Notes: generated by a model not told the origin, from the letters alone. Shown: positions 53,352 to 62,774, counted from the stretch's first letter. The stretch: 64,000 bases of DNA from CAWKMN01 sp963850765 (GCA_963850765.1 CAWKMN010000010.1:310001-374000), one strand, 5' to 3'. Numbers and translations are program-made.

Positions 53352-53750
53352 GTGGAGAGAGCACGAGACGGGGTTAATGTACTGACACAGAGCATAATCG
53401 GCGCAGCGATAGAAGTTCACAAAACGCTTGGCCCCGGCCTGCTTGAATCCGCCTATGAAGCGTGTTTATGTCATGAATTGGCTTTGCGGCACATTCCATA
53501 CGAAAGCCAGCGGATGCTGCCCATAACCTATAAAGGAGTGCAGCTAGATGATGGTTATCGACTGGACGTTCTGGTCGCCAATGAGGTTGTGGTTGAACTG
53601 AAAACGGTGGAAAGGCTGCTGCCGATTCATGAGGCCCAGGTTTTATCCTACCTGCAACTAGGCGGTTGGCAGGTTGGGCTATTGCTCAATTTTCACGTTC
53701 CAGTGCTCAAACATGGCATCAAGCGCATAGTACGGGGCTTTATCGAATAA
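53352..53750 (+). CDS. GxxExxY-family PD-(D/E)XK-like protein
   Basis: The GTG-initiated 132-residue protein has the hallmark GPGLLESAYE (G-x-x-E-x-x-Y), then GYRLDVLVANEVVVELKTVE, the acidic-E-x-K core typical of PD-(D/E)XK nucleases, and a C-terminal LLINFHVPVLK-like strand (LLLNFHVPVLKHGIKR). The cellular role of the family is not known. The gene lies exactly between two inverted repeats and interrupts the nurA-herA cluster, which suggests that gene plus repeats form a unit that moves. Confidence 0.85.
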   Translation: MERARDGVNVLTQSIIGAAIEVHKTLGPGLLESAYEACLCHELALRHIPYESQRMLPITYKGVQLDDGYRLDVLVANEVVVELKTVERLLPIHEAQVLSYLQLGGWQVGLLLNFHVPVLKHGIKRIVRGFIE

Positions 53751-53754
53751 AAAA

Positions 53755-53781
53755 CTCTGCGCTCTCTGCGTCTCTGCGGTT
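53755..53781 (-). repeat. Right inverted repeat of the GxxExxY cassette
   Basis: CTCTGCGTCTCTGCGGTT at 53764-53781 with a preceding CTCTGCGCT (53755-53763) is the complement of the left repeat. A related copy is at 48193-48219. No clear target-site duplication is visible. Confidence 0.75.
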
Positions 53782-53841
53782 AATTCTTTAGTTTTTCTGA
53801 TGTTCAGTCTTCTTGTCGGGTTAGAGTTGAGTAGAACAATC

Positions 53842-54450
53842 ATGGTCGAACATACAGAGCAGTCAGTGATTGGTCGCGTCTTGCGCGCCAGTACCGTCGG
53901 ATTCGTATGTGGCACCCGCAGTGAGGAAATCGGACAGCCGTCGTTCGGCGCGTTCGTCCGCACGCGGCACGGGCAGATGTCAGATATTGACGTGATCGGG
54001 CTGATCTACGCCATCAGTATCGATGACGATCCGCTCGTGCGCCAGATGATCCTGGCCAACAATCTGAATCAATCCACCTTCAGCGATCAGCGCGTGAACC
54101 GGATGGTGCCGGTCGAGATCAGCGTGCTGAATGTCGGCTTCATTCAGTACGATGCCGCGTATCACACCATGCCGCCGCGCCCCCCGCTTAGTCTGGACCC
54201 GGTGCAGTTGTGCGATCCTGACACCGTCTGGACGTTCACGCAGCGGTTGGATTTTCTGCGCCTGGTGCTCAATTCCAGCGAAGTGCCCACCGAGGAACTG
54301 TTGGCGGCGGCGCTGCTCCACGCGGCTAACGCGCGTCCAGCGCAGGAGCGTTATCAATTCCTCGTCGAAGCCGGGCGGCGGCTGGCCGGTCTTCTGGCTC
54401 ACGATCTGCCCCGGCTGCAACACCTGCTAAAATTGATCAAACCGGCATAA
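53842..54450 (+). CDS. HAS-barrel-like protein of the nurA-herA cluster
   Basis: Start taken at ATG 53842. The 202-residue protein begins MVEHTEQSVIGRVLRASTVG then FVCGTRSEEIGQPSFGAFVR, a pattern like the HerA/ATP-synthase (HAS) beta-barrel. A helical C-terminal domain (LDFLRLVLNSSEVPTEELLA and AGRRLAGLLAHDLPRLQHLL) follows. Its position between NurA and HerA suggests a third subunit of the end-resection complex; that is inference. Confidence 0.55.
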   Translation: MVEHTEQSVIGRVLRASTVGFVCGTRSEEIGQPSFGAFVRTRHGQMSDIDVIGLIYAISIDDDPLVRQMILANNLNQSTFSDQRVNRMVPVEISVLNVGFIQYDAAYHTMPPRPPLSLDPVQLCDPDTVWTFTQRLDFLRLVLNSSEVPTEELLAAALLHAANARPAQERYQFLVEAGRRLAGLLAHDLPRLQHLLKLIKPA

Positions 54451-54671
54451 GCCGCGCGGGACGCGTCTGACTGCCGAGGATACGCTGAGCGGCGGCGAGG
54501 TGATCCCTGGCTTTGAGATCACGATAGCTAAGTTATTTGAGTAGAGATCGGGCCTAAAGATCACCACGGCAAGTGAGGCGGAACCACCCTGATTTGCGTC
54601 AGTTCCATTTGCTAAAAGCGACATTATCTGATATAATTTAGAACATACGTTCGGTATAAAAGGAAAAACTT

Positions 54672-56378
54672 ATGTCCCTGCGTGACCCTCTTTTCCCTGA
54701 TTCCGACAACCTGGACGATTGGTTCCCACGCGGTGAGCGCTCCGATCCCCTGATGATGGCCGGGCAGCGCCTGGGCGTGGTCGTCGGCGGCTCGCTGAGC
54801 AAAGGGCTGGATGTCAAGCTGGACCGCGAAACCGTCATCGAGGATCTGGCGGTCGGGCGCTACGTGGTCGTGCGCGGCCAGCACAAACGCTTTTTCTGCA
54901 TGATCACTGATGTGGTGCTGGACGCGACCAACCCCGCCATCCGCAGCGATCCGCCCGACCTGAGCGATCCGTTTCTGCGCGAGATCTACAGCGGCACGGC
55001 GGCCTTCGGCACGATCCACGTCGCGCCCATGCTGACGATCGACGTGGACGAAGGCGAACCCAAGCCGGTCAAGACCATCCCCAGCCACTTCATGCCGGTG
55101 GAGATCGCCACGGCGGACGAGTGAACGACGTGTTCGGGCAGGAGGATCGCACCCACTTCAACATCGGCGCGCCGCTCGAACTGGAAGAGACGCAGATCAA
55201 CATCGACCTCGTCCGGCTGGTGGAGCGATCCGTCGGCGTGTTCGGCAAAAGCGGCACCGGCAAAAGCTTCCTGACCCGCATGATCCTGGCCGGCGTTATC
55301 AAAAACGACGTGGCCGTGAACCTGATCTTCGATATGCACAACGATTACGGCTGGGAGGTCAAGGATGAGCGCGGCACCCAGGCCAAAGGGCTGCGGCAGT
55401 TGCTTGCGGGACCCGCGTGGCGATCTTCACCCTGGACGACGAAGCCACGCGGCGGCGCGGCGCGCAAGCCCGACCATGTGGTGACGCTTGGCTACGACGA
55501 GATCGAGCCGGAAGACCTCGCCATGCTCAAAACCACGATGGATCTGTCCGACTCGATGATCGACGCGGCCTATGAGTTACAAAAGCTGTGGGGCAGCCAC
55601 TGGATCGGGCGGCTGATCGATGCCGGCGCGGAAACGCTTGATATACTGCGCGAAGAGCATTTCGGCCAGCCCGGCGTCGGTGCAGGCGCTCCAGCGGCGT
55701 GTGCAGCGTTTTGAGCGCTTCGAGTTCCTGCAAGCCGCAGGCCGATACCGACTCCGCGCAGAAAGATTCTGGAATACATCGAGCAGCGGCGCAGCGTCGT
55801 GCTGGAATTCGGGCGCTACGGCAGCGCGCTCGAAGCGTATATCCTGGTGGCGAACTACCTGACGCGGCGCATCCACGAAATGTACGTGCGAGCGCGTCGA
55901 AACGGCGCTGGGCGATCCCAGCCTGGAACCGCCGCAGCTTCTCATCACGATCGAGGAGGCGCACAAGTTCCTCGATCCGCAGATCGCGCGGCAGACGATT
56001 TTTGGCACGATTGCGCGCGAAATGCGCAAGTACAACGTCACGCTGCTGATCGTGGACCAGCGGCCCAGCGGCATCGACGAGGAGATCATGAGCCAGATCG
56101 GGACGCGCGTCACGGCGCTGCTCGACAACGAGCGCGACATCATCGCCGTGCTGACCGGGATCAGCGGCGCGGGCAGTCTGCGCGAGGTGCTGGCGCGGCT
56201 CGATACCAAGCAGCAGGCGATCATCCTGGGCCACGCCGTCCCGATGCCGGTGGTGATCAAAACGCGCAGCTACGACGAGGAATTCTACAAGAGCCTGACT
56301 GGCGAGAGCAGCGACGGCGCGTCCAGCCGCCCGGCGACCGTCAAGGCGAATGATCGCGACTCGCGGCGGATACGGTAG
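54672..56378 (+). pseudogene. herA: HerA-type bipolar DNA helicase/translocase, several frameshifts
   Basis: Pieces of one protein of about 565 residues lie in different frames. The first has a HAS barrel (RLGVVVGGSLSKGLDVKLD, then RYVVVRGQHKRFF). The frame shifts near 55118-55124 into Walker A VGVFGKSGTGKSFLTRM. Two compensating shifts lie near 55404 and 55465, and further shifts near 55660-55770 and 55890. The C-terminal ATPase part follows (LLITIEEAHKFLDPQ, the Walker B, and NVTLLIVDQRPSGIDEEIMS). HerA pumps DNA for NurA. Whether the gene is decayed or misread cannot be judged here; protein sequence between breaks is well conserved. Confidence 0.85.
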
Positions 56379-56387
56379 AATAGGCGA

Positions 56388-56541
56388 GCCTCACCCCAGT
56401 CCCTCTCCATCCAAGATGGAGAGAGGATTAGTGCCGAGGGCGGAGTAAACAACCCGGCCTCGTACAGGCATATTGCAATACTCCCCTCTCCACGGACCGT
56501 GTGAGGGGGCCAGGGGTGAGGCCAACCGGCCCTTTTTTTTT
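56388..56541. repeat. CCTCACCCC...GGGGTGAGG inverted repeat with T-run terminator
   Basis: GCCTCACCCC (56388-56397) pairs with GGGGTGAGGC (56513-56522), with internal CCCTCTCC/GGAGAG repeats. GGCCAACCGGCC then nine T (56533-56541) follow. It resembles dispersed intergenic repeats of many genomes and probably ends herA transcription. Confidence 0.55.
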
Positions 56542-56555
56542 GTGAGACGCGCGCG

Positions 56556-57352
56556 ATGTCCAAATCGAAACTGCTGATCCCGATCCTGTCCTGCTGATGC
56601 TACGGAGCACGAATCTGACCTACGCCCAGGACGGCGGAACACCACCCCCCACCCCACTCGTTACCCCAACGCCCGCCCAGGACGAGACTCCGTCAATGGA
56701 GCCGACCTGGCCGTGGCTGCCGGTGTTTACGACGCCGGTCACAGTGACCGCCGCGGACGGTCTCACCCTGGCGGGCGATCTGTACCTGATCGACGTCGCA
56801 CGTCCGACGGTGCTGCTGCTGCACCAGTTATACACCGATCGCCACAGTTGGGAGCCGGATGTCATCCCCGCGCTGCTGGCGGGCGGCTATAACGCGCTGG
56901 CGGTGGACGTGCGCGGACACGGGCAAAGCTGGGGCGAGGCCAACTGGGTGCGGGCTGTCACCGATTCGCAGGTCTGGATCGACTGGCTGCGCGCGCACAA
57001 TCTGAACGCTGTGGTTCTGATGGGATCGAGCATGGGATCAGCACTGGCGATCACGGGCTGCGCCAACGATGCGCTCTGCCTGGGCGTGATTGCCATCTCC
57101 CCCGGATGGGACTATTATGGAGTCAACGTCCAGCCGGCATTTGCCGAGCAATTGGGAACGCGCCCGGTGCTGATCGTCTACACCGCGCGCGATTACTGGC
57201 CGGCGGTCGGCGTGCCGCTGATGCTCGACGTCGCGACCTGCCCGGTCGAGGTTCTCACGTTCGCGGGGAACGCGCACGGCATGGATCTGTTTTCCTCCGA
57301 GGATACGCTGCTGCCGGACATCATTACGTGGCTGACGCTGCACGCCGGATAA
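56556..57352 (+). CDS. Secreted alpha/beta hydrolase, frameshifted in signal peptide
   Basis: ATG 56556 starts MSKSKLLIPI, part of a signal peptide that reaches NLTYAQDGG after a one-base correction near 56585. A continuous frame from 56597 covers the rest. The alpha/beta-hydrolase fold has strand and oxyanion region LLLHQLYTDRHSWEPDVIPA, the nucleophile elbow MGSSMGSAL with Ser, and the catalytic His in GNAHGMDLFS. Acidic residue candidates lie in IVYTARDYWPAV. It is probably an exported esterase or peptidase; substrate unknown. A Pro/Thr-rich spacer follows the signal. Confidence 0.78.
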
Positions 57353-57459
57353 CACCCATCCATTAGCGTTCCATAAAAAAGCGCAGACCAGAGCAACGCC
57401 ATCGCTCCCTTTGCGTAAAATATAAACAGGAACTTGTTCGTTTACTTGGAGAGATAACC

Positions 57460-58062
57460 ATGACCGACAACAACAAACCGACGCCCGAAGAAATGGGCGA
57501 ACATCTGGATCAGGACATCAAAGACACGATGAACGATTGGGCCGAGAACCCCGAAGGCAAGCTGGACGAGCGGATCGACGAAAAACTCCGCCGCACGATT
57601 GCCGGGTGGGTCGGCGCGGACGAACAGGCCGACTGGAAAGCCATCGGCGGCAAGATGGACGCGAATACGCGCACCGCGATTGGCAAGTGGGTCGGCGCGG
57701 ACGAAGGCTCGGATTGGGGCACGATCTCATCCCGCATCGAGCACCGCACCCGCCAGAACGTTGCCCGCGTGGTGCGCGCCACCAAAGAAACCGCGGAAGA
57801 GGCGAGCTGGTCCGACATCGGCAGCAAGATCGAGCACGATGTGCGCGGCTGGATCGGCACACTGGTCGGGACGGACAAGAACGCCGACTGGAAGACCATC
57901 GGCGATCAGGTTGTGGAGCACGTCAAGACTGCGGTGGACAAGGTCAGCGAAACCGTCAAGAAGGAACGCGGCGACGAATCCGTGCGGTCGCGTGCCGAGC
58001 GGATCTCGATCGAAGGCGACGACACCCCCGGCGTCACATCCGAAAAGCCGGTGGACGAGTAG
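57460..58062 (+). CDS. Acidic protein of about 31-residue WVGADE repeats
   Basis: The 200-residue soluble protein contains four related units with the pattern I-x-x-W-V-G-A-D-E-x-x-x-D-W-x-x-I-x-x-K/R-I/M (for example TIAGWVGADEQADWKAI and AIGKWVGADEGSDWGTI, then weaker copies ending GTLVGTDKNADWKTI). Unit spacing is near 31 residues. The N- and C-termini are charged and probably disordered. I know no named family; the repeat could form a helical solenoid. GAGAGA precedes the ATG. It lies alone between the hydrolase and the ferredoxin pair. Confidence 0.6.
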   Translation: MTDNNKPTPEEMGEHLDQDIKDTMNDWAENPEGKLDERIDEKLRRTIAGWVGADEQADWKAIGGKMDANTRTAIGKWVGADEGSDWGTISSRIEHRTRQNVARVVRATKETAEEASWSDIGSKIEHDVRGWIGTLVGTDKNADWKTIGDQVVEHVKTAVDKVSETVKKERGDESVRSRAERISIEGDDTPGVTSEKPVDE

Positions 58063-58081
58063 ATTTACCCCTATCCCCCTA

Positions 58082-58175
58082 CCCCTTTCCCCGCACGCGG
58101 AGAAAGGGGAGGTGCGTCTATAATCAGACGAGTTTCAAGTCCCTCCCCGCAAGCGGAGAGGGATTTAGGGAGGGG
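58082..58175. repeat. Two REP-like hairpins (CCCCTTTCCCCGC... and CCCTCCCCGC...)
   Basis: CCCCTTTC pairs with GAAAGGGG across 58082-58111. A second CCCTCCCCGCAAGCGGAGAG unit follows at 58140-58160 with CCCTCC/GGAGGGG. The second overlaps the end of the small gene at 58124 and seems to have created its last codons. Confidence 0.55.
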
Positions 58176-58339
58176 TCATCCGCCCGCAGCGCGGCGATCT
58201 CGTCTTCGATCTCCTCAATCCGCAGCAGGAGCGACGCCGGGACCGAGTGGGCGGGCAGGCTGGCAATGAGTTCCGCATGCTCGCGTCCGAGGGCAGCCAG
58301 CCGTTCGGCACGCGCATCCGCGGATTGATTATCCGGCAT
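58124..58339 (-). CDS. Small coiled-coil protein
   Basis: From ATG 58339 (MPDNQSADARAERLAALGRE) the 71-residue product has a helical heptad-like region (HAELIASLPAHSVPASLLLR, IEEIEDEIAALRADD). The final codons PSLNPSPLAGRDLKLV come from a dispersed intergenic repeat. It overlaps the ferredoxin stop by about 11 bases and is cotranscribed with it. No named family. Confidence 0.5.
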   Translation of the reverse strand: MPDNQSADARAERLAALGREHAELIASLPAHSVPASLLLRIEEIEDEIAALRADDPSLNPSPLAGRDLKLV

Positions 58340-58562
58340 GGTCGCCATCCTCGCGGCGCACAACCGCGTCGCTTGGGCACGTATAGACACATATCATACA
58401 TCCCCGGCAGCGGCTCAGATCCAGAAATGGCGCTTCGCCCCGGTCGATGATCAGGATCGCGCCGTGCTTGCATTTCCGCTTCACCGAGCAATCCTCGCAC
58501 ACCTGGCAGAGCGTGTCGTTAATTTCCAGGATGATATGGCTGCGTGCCGTGCCGTTGCTCAA
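58329..58562 (-). CDS. 4Fe-4S ferredoxin-like protein
   Basis: The 77-residue protein has two Cys clusters, LCQVCEDCSVKRKCKHGAI and RCRGCMICVYTCPSDAV. The second is a standard C-x-x-C-x-x-x-C-P ferredoxin half; the first is spaced unusually (C-x-x-C-x-x-C-x-x-x-x-x-C). It probably binds one or two iron-sulfur clusters and passes electrons in the cytoplasm. It precedes the small coiled-coil gene on the same strand. Confidence 0.82.
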   Translation of the reverse strand: MSNGTARSHIILEINDTLCQVCEDCSVKRKCKHGAILIIDRGEAPFLDLSRCRGCMICVYTCPSDAVVRREDGDHAG

Positions 58563-58650
58563 ACTTCATGCCTCGAGTAATGTCTGTTCCGTGTTAGATG
58601 CCGGACATACCCCTCGGGGTGCGCGAATTGCTGTATCCTTCCGGCGTGGT

Positions 58651-59241
58651 ATGATCGGCGAAAAAGCGCAACAGGAGCAAATCTCACCGTTGAGACGCCA
58701 ACACCCCACACGCAGCACACCCGATGCCCTGCGCCAGACCTTGCTCACGCTGCTGGTCGTGATCGGCTCGGCGCTGCCGTTCGCGATCGCGTTTTTCCTG
58801 GTCGCCTCCACCAACGAAGACAACCCGCTGGATAACATTCCCGACTATGAAGATCCGCTGACCGAAACGCTGAGCGTCCCCTTGAATGGCACGGAGCCGG
58901 TCACGACCGTGTATCAATACCAGCGCCGGGTGCGGCTGTTCATCGAAGGGACCGGGCAGATCGGTGAGGCGGCCGTCGATGCGTTTTACCATTATGCGGA
59001 CGGCGGCCTGCTCCCGGACGCACCGCCGATCCCGGTCTACGGCCTGGAAATCAACGGCCAGCCCGCGCTCGATGCCCTGAAACTGGCGGAAAACCCGCCC
59101 GCCTACGAGGCGGATCATCTCTATCCGGTGATCTACGACGCCGGTATTGATCTGCGACCGATGACTATCCGTTTTGCAGCCGGCCTGCCGGGCGAGCCAA
59201 CCGGGGCGCTGACAATCACGGTTGTGCAGTTGATAGACTGA
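58651..59241 (+). CDS. Membrane-anchored hypothetical protein
   Basis: From ATG 58651 the 196-residue protein has a cytoplasmic basic N-terminus, one TM helix (LLTLLVVIGSALPFAIAFFL) and an extracytoplasmic domain (TTVYQYQRRVRLFIEGTGQI, TIRFAAGLPGEPTGALTITV) of beta-rich character. No known family. Its 3-prime end overlaps the frameshifted tail of the convergent sucrase/ferredoxin-like gene by 26 bases. Confidence 0.55.
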   Translation: MIGEKAQQEQISPLRRQHPTRSTPDALRQTLLTLLVVIGSALPFAIAFFLVASTNEDNPLDNIPDYEDPLTETLSVPLNGTEPVTTVYQYQRRVRLFIEGTGQIGEAAVDAFYHYADGGLLPDAPPIPVYGLEINGQPALDALKLAENPPAYEADHLYPVIYDAGIDLRPMTIRFAAGLPGEPTGALTITVVQLID

Positions 59242-60119
59242 CCAGCCCGTACTGCGTAAAGATCTCCGGCTCCGCGTCCCCACAGCTTGCCATGATCTGG
59301 ATCTGAGCTTCGCGCAGACGCAGCGTGTAGGTGATGCCGCTCTCCACCGCCCGGAACTGAACGATCCACTCGTCATCGGCTGGCTCGACGCTGTCCAGCC
59401 GGAGCGCATTAAGCCCGGTGATCGCGGTCTCGGTAGCGCAGATGGTATTCGGCGGCCTGCGCCACCTTGGCGTAACTCACCCGTCCCCGGTAAAACTGGG
59501 GCAGCACTACGCCGGCGCGATACGCATCGAGCAGCGTGGCGGCGCTGTCGGGCCGCACACGCCCGAACACGATCCCTTGCGGCAGCGCGATCACGTTGGC
59601 GGCGAAGCGGTGCCCGCCGATGTGCGAGGTCTGCCAGACGGCCGCGCCGGCAAGCTGCGCCATCTGCTCGTACACCGGGAGTCCCATCCGCGCGCAGCAG
59701 CGATCGCGCCGCCCGTGCGTGCAGACCAGAAACAGCGGCTCGGTCCGCCGGTGCGCGTCATAGGCCTTGTCGCCCGCCAGCAGCGCGGGCAGATCCAGCG
59801 CGGGCAGATCGTCGTCCTCAGTGAGATGGAATTCGTACAGAGCCGGTTTTTTCTCGCGGGGCAGCGCGACAAACAAGGTGTTCCCTGGCGGCGCCACGCG
59901 CGGCTGCTGGCGGATCAGCAGGACCTGTGAATGCGGGATCGTGTTGAGGGCCTGCTGCAAAAACGCTCTGACCGGCGCAGGCAGCAGGCTGTCTTTGAAT
60001 GCTTCAGACTCCCACCGGCCGTCGAATTCCAGCAAAAACCACACGGAGATCTGTTTGGCCGAGCCAAACAGGAGTTCACCGGCTTGCAGCGATAAGGTGC
60101 TGCACAAAACATCGTTCAT
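59216..60119 (-). CDS. Sucrase/ferredoxin-like family protein, frameshifted near C-terminus
   Basis: The main frame (60119 to 59409, 236 residues) shows the family's thioredoxin-like 2Fe-2S motifs FLVCTHGRRDRCCARMG and WQTSHIGGHRFAANVIALPQ. A one-base shift near 59415-59425 continues TAITGLNALRLDSVEPADDE and ends at 59216, giving about 301 residues, the usual family length. The protein probably binds a 2Fe-2S cluster; its biological role is not established. It starts 4 bases into the end of the epimerase gene (ATGA), so both are coupled. Confidence 0.8.
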
Positions 60120-61078
60120 CGTTTGTCCTCGTCGGCGGTGCGCTGGCCGAACAGGCGCTTGAGCGTCCCTACCGCCGAGAACTGCCGCATATAACCCAGG
60201 TTCTGGGGTGTGAAGGGGCGCGGTGTGATGTCAAAAACCTGCGTCAGAGCGTTGTCGGGAATCGTATTGTCCACGTTGAGCATATCCAGCAGGGATATCG
60301 TCACCGGCGGATTAGGCAGCGCCACCTCCATCAGCTTGACGACCGGGCGCAGCAGCGGCACGGGGACATGCACCGTCCAGCGGCGCGCGCCGAGCGCTTT
60401 CAGCACGCGCCGGACAATCTCCTCATAGGTCAGCACTTCCGGCCCGCCGAGCGCATATTCCTGCCGGGTGGCGGTACGCTCATCCAGGCAGCGCGCCGCC
60501 GCTTCGATCACGTCGCCCACCCATACCGGCTGAAAGAGCGCCTGACCATCGCCCACCACCGGAAAGATCAATGGGGTGAGTTTGATCAGGCGGGCCTGCA
60601 CATTGGCGAATTCATCCTGCGGACCCCAGATCACCGACGGGCGCAGCGCGATCCAGTTCAGCCCGGACGCGGCCACGTAGTCCTGGGCGCGGCCCTTGCT
60701 CGCCAGGAAACGGTACGGCGATGCACTGTCGGCCCCGTTCTGGCTCATATTGACAAAGCGCGACACGCCGGCCGCTTTGGCCGCATCCACGATGTTGATC
60801 GTGCCCTGCGTGTTGACGCGCTCGTACGTCTGATCCCCCTGCTCAATGGCAACGGCCACCAGATGCACCACCGCATCGACGCCGTCCATCGCCGCGGCGA
60901 GCGACTCCGGCCGCGTCACGTCGCCCGTCACGATCTCGATCTGGCTGCGCACATCGGCCAGCCGCGCTTCGGCCTTCTCACGGCTGTGAACGATCGCCCG
61001 GACGGGCTTCCCGGCCTGGACCAGGCGGCGCACCAGATTGTTGCCGACATAACCCGACGCTCCCGTAACCAGAATCAT
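60116..61078 (-). CDS. NAD(P)-binding epimerase/NmrA-like (complex I 39-kDa-type SDR)
   Basis: The 320-residue protein starts with the Rossmann motif ILVTGASGYVGNNLVRRL. It has VDAVVHLVAVAIEQGDQTYE and NMSQNGADSASPYRFLASKG (Tyr/Lys replaced by an atypical pattern), as in NDUFA9-like atypical SDR proteins that bind NAD(P)H without normal catalysis. The C-terminal half (LTYEEIVRRVLKALGARRWT) is normal for the family. The downstream sucrase/ferredoxin-like gene overlaps it by 4 bases, suggesting a redox pair. Confidence 0.85.
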   Translation of the reverse strand: MILVTGASGYVGNNLVRRLVQAGKPVRAIVHSREKAEARLADVRSQIEIVTGDVTRPESLAAAMDGVDAVVHLVAVAIEQGDQTYERVNTQGTINIVDAAKAAGVSRFVNMSQNGADSASPYRFLASKGRAQDYVAASGLNWIALRPSVIWGPQDEFANVQARLIKLTPLIFPVVGDGQALFQPVWVGDVIEAAARCLDERTATRQEYALGGPEVLTYEEIVRRVLKALGARRWTVHVPVPLLRPVVKLMEVALPNPPVTISLLDMLNVDNTIPDNALTQVFDITPRPFTPQNLGYMRQFSAVGTLKRLFGQRTADEDKR

Positions 61079-61100
61079 CGTTGGCTTGCTCCTGTGGCCG

Positions 61101-61931
61101 TTACATCACCCGGCGCAGACGGACCTGCATAATGATCCCCCAAAAGATCAGCAGATAACCGGCGAGATAGGGAATATCGGCCCCAAACGTCGCCAGATTG
61201 GTGCCGCTGTTTTGGCCGGACAGGTAGATATCATTCCAGGTCGCATAAAAGTACAACAGATCGGCGACCGACGTCACCAGGAACCCCCCGGCCAGCACCA
61301 GCCAGGGATACGACAGCATCCCGCCGGCCAGCACGACCACGCTGAGCAGTGCGACAAACGCCACGGCCAGATCGCCTACCGGATAGAGCAGATCGATCGT
61401 CTGGGCGCTGAAATCGTCGGCGTCCTCAACCGCGAGGATCGGGCCGATCACAAAAACAATGCTGACCACCAGCATCAGCAGAATAACCGCCCCGATCAAG
61501 GCGATTTCCCGGCCGGTTGGCATGGTTCGGAGCGACAAAAACCGCAGCAAAAAACCGATGAACAGCGGCGCGTACCCCGCAACCCAGGCCGCATCAGCCA
61601 GTGACGGATAAGGCACTGCTTCTTTCAGGATCAGATCGTAATACGCCCATATGATCTCGCCCACCAGCCACAGAAACAGCCCGAACGTAAGCATGAACCA
61701 GACCGTTCGCGGAATCTCGCCGCGCTCGAATGTGAGCATGATCTGGGCCATCAGCACGACCGTGATCAACACCACGACAATGACCGTTCCATCATAAATC
61801 CAGAGCATCGCGGTTTCGCCCATGGCTTTGTAGACCGGGCTGATATACAGCGCCGCGATTAGCAGGAGCAGCACCGAACCGGCCGCCACCAGAACCCGGA
61901 GCATACGGTCATCCACAATTGTGCTTTGCAT
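61101..61931 (-). CDS. Multi-pass membrane protein (about eight TM segments)
   Basis: The 276-residue protein is nearly all hydrophobic helices (RVLVAAGSVLLLLIAALYIS, VVVLITVVLMAQIMLTF, IALIGAVILLMLVVSIVFVI and others). No catalytic motif or tail domain. It resembles membrane sensor modules normally attached to kinases or GGDEF domains, but stands alone. Its ATG directly follows the PAS protein stop (TAAATG), so sensor and PAS protein are probably made together. Confidence 0.65.
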   Translation of the reverse strand: MQSTIVDDRMLRVLVAAGSVLLLLIAALYISPVYKAMGETAMLWIYDGTVIVVVLITVVLMAQIMLTFERGEIPRTVWFMLTFGLFLWLVGEIIWAYYDLILKEAVPYPSLADAAWVAGYAPLFIGFLLRFLSLRTMPTGREIALIGAVILLMLVVSIVFVIGPILAVEDADDFSAQTIDLLYPVGDLAVAFVALLSVVVLAGGMLSYPWLVLAGGFLVTSVADLLYFYATWNDIYLSGQNSGTNLATFGADIPYLAGYLLIFWGIIMQVRLRRVM

Positions 61932-62774
61932 TTATTTGTCGCCCCTCAAAAAACCTGTATCCTGAAAGAGACGTCGCAGGCCGGACTGTTCGGCCAGATC
62001 CACCGCACGCGGGTTCATCCGCTCGTCCACCGCGCGCATCGTCGCCGCGACCGTCCGCCGGCCGATGATCGTCGCCGCGAAACGCACCGTTTCATCGAGC
62101 ACAGCGCGGTAGACATCGGGCGGCACGTCGTCCTGTTCGAGCAGCAGCCGATCCCCATTGATCGACAGCGGCCAGCCCTTTTTGGCGGCGGCCTTGTTGA
62201 TCGTCGTTTCGAGCGTCTGGGTGATGCGCAGGCCAGCCAGACGCGCCAGCAGCACGTGCAGCGCGCTGAACTGAACGGCGGCATAAAGCCGGAGCAAAAC
62301 GCGATCCTCCTCGGAGGCGAGGCTCGCCTGGACCTGCTGGATATGGGTGATCAGCGTGTCGGTCGGGCTGGCCGCGGGCGGCGCGCTGACGGCCGCGCCG
62401 GTGGCCGCGCCGGTGGCCTCAGCCGGGCGTTCGTACAGGGTAATATCCGCGCCCATAAAATCGCCCCGGTCATTAAAGGTGGGGATGCTGGTGCATAACA
62501 CCGGGATCGGGTCAGAATCGGGCGGATAAAGATCGAGCGCCCAATCCAGCAGGTCGCCGTCCTGCGCGACGCGTTCGATCACGGGTTTGGCGCTGTCGAA
62601 TTCGATGCCAAATATGCGATGCAGGGGTTCGCCAATGATCCGGCCCGGATCGTCAATCTTCATCCGGTCGAGAAGGGGACCGTGCATTGAGATGACGCGG
62701 CCGCGCGAATCGGTAAACACCAGCGCCAGCGGTGGGCGCGGTGATTCTTCCAGGTTGATCCGTACATCATCCAT
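61932..62774 (-). CDS. PAS-domain protein with helical C-terminus
   Basis: The 280-residue protein has a PAS-like domain at residues about 12-115 (PPLALVFTDSRGRVISMHGP, PVLCTSIPTFNDRGDFMGAD). An Ala/Pro-rich linker (ATGAATGAAVSAPPAASP) and a C-terminal helical region (LLRLYAAVQFSALHVLLARL, ETTINKAAAKKGWPLSINGD) follow, reminiscent of a kinase-free signalling or roadblock-like partner. No kinase or DNA-binding motif. It is coupled to the membrane protein that follows. The ligand is unknown. Confidence 0.65.
   Translation of the reverse strand: MDDVRINLEESPRPPLALVFTDSRGRVISMHGPLLDRMKIDDPGRIIGEPLHRIFGIEFDSAKPVIERVAQDGDLLDWALDLYPPDSDPIPVLCTSIPTFNDRGDFMGADITLYERPAEATGAATGAAVSAPPAASPTDTLITHIQQVQASLASEEDRVLLRLYAAVQFSALHVLLARLAGLRITQTLETTINKAAAKKGWPLSINGDRLLLEQDDVPPDVYRAVLDETVRFAATIIGRRTVAATMRAVDERMNPRAVDLAEQSGLRRLFQDTGFLRGDK

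Noticed and set aside
53315..53781. Target-site duplication around the GxxExxY cassette
   Set aside because: The flanks (CAACTG before and AATTCT after) do not repeat, so no duplication can be claimed.
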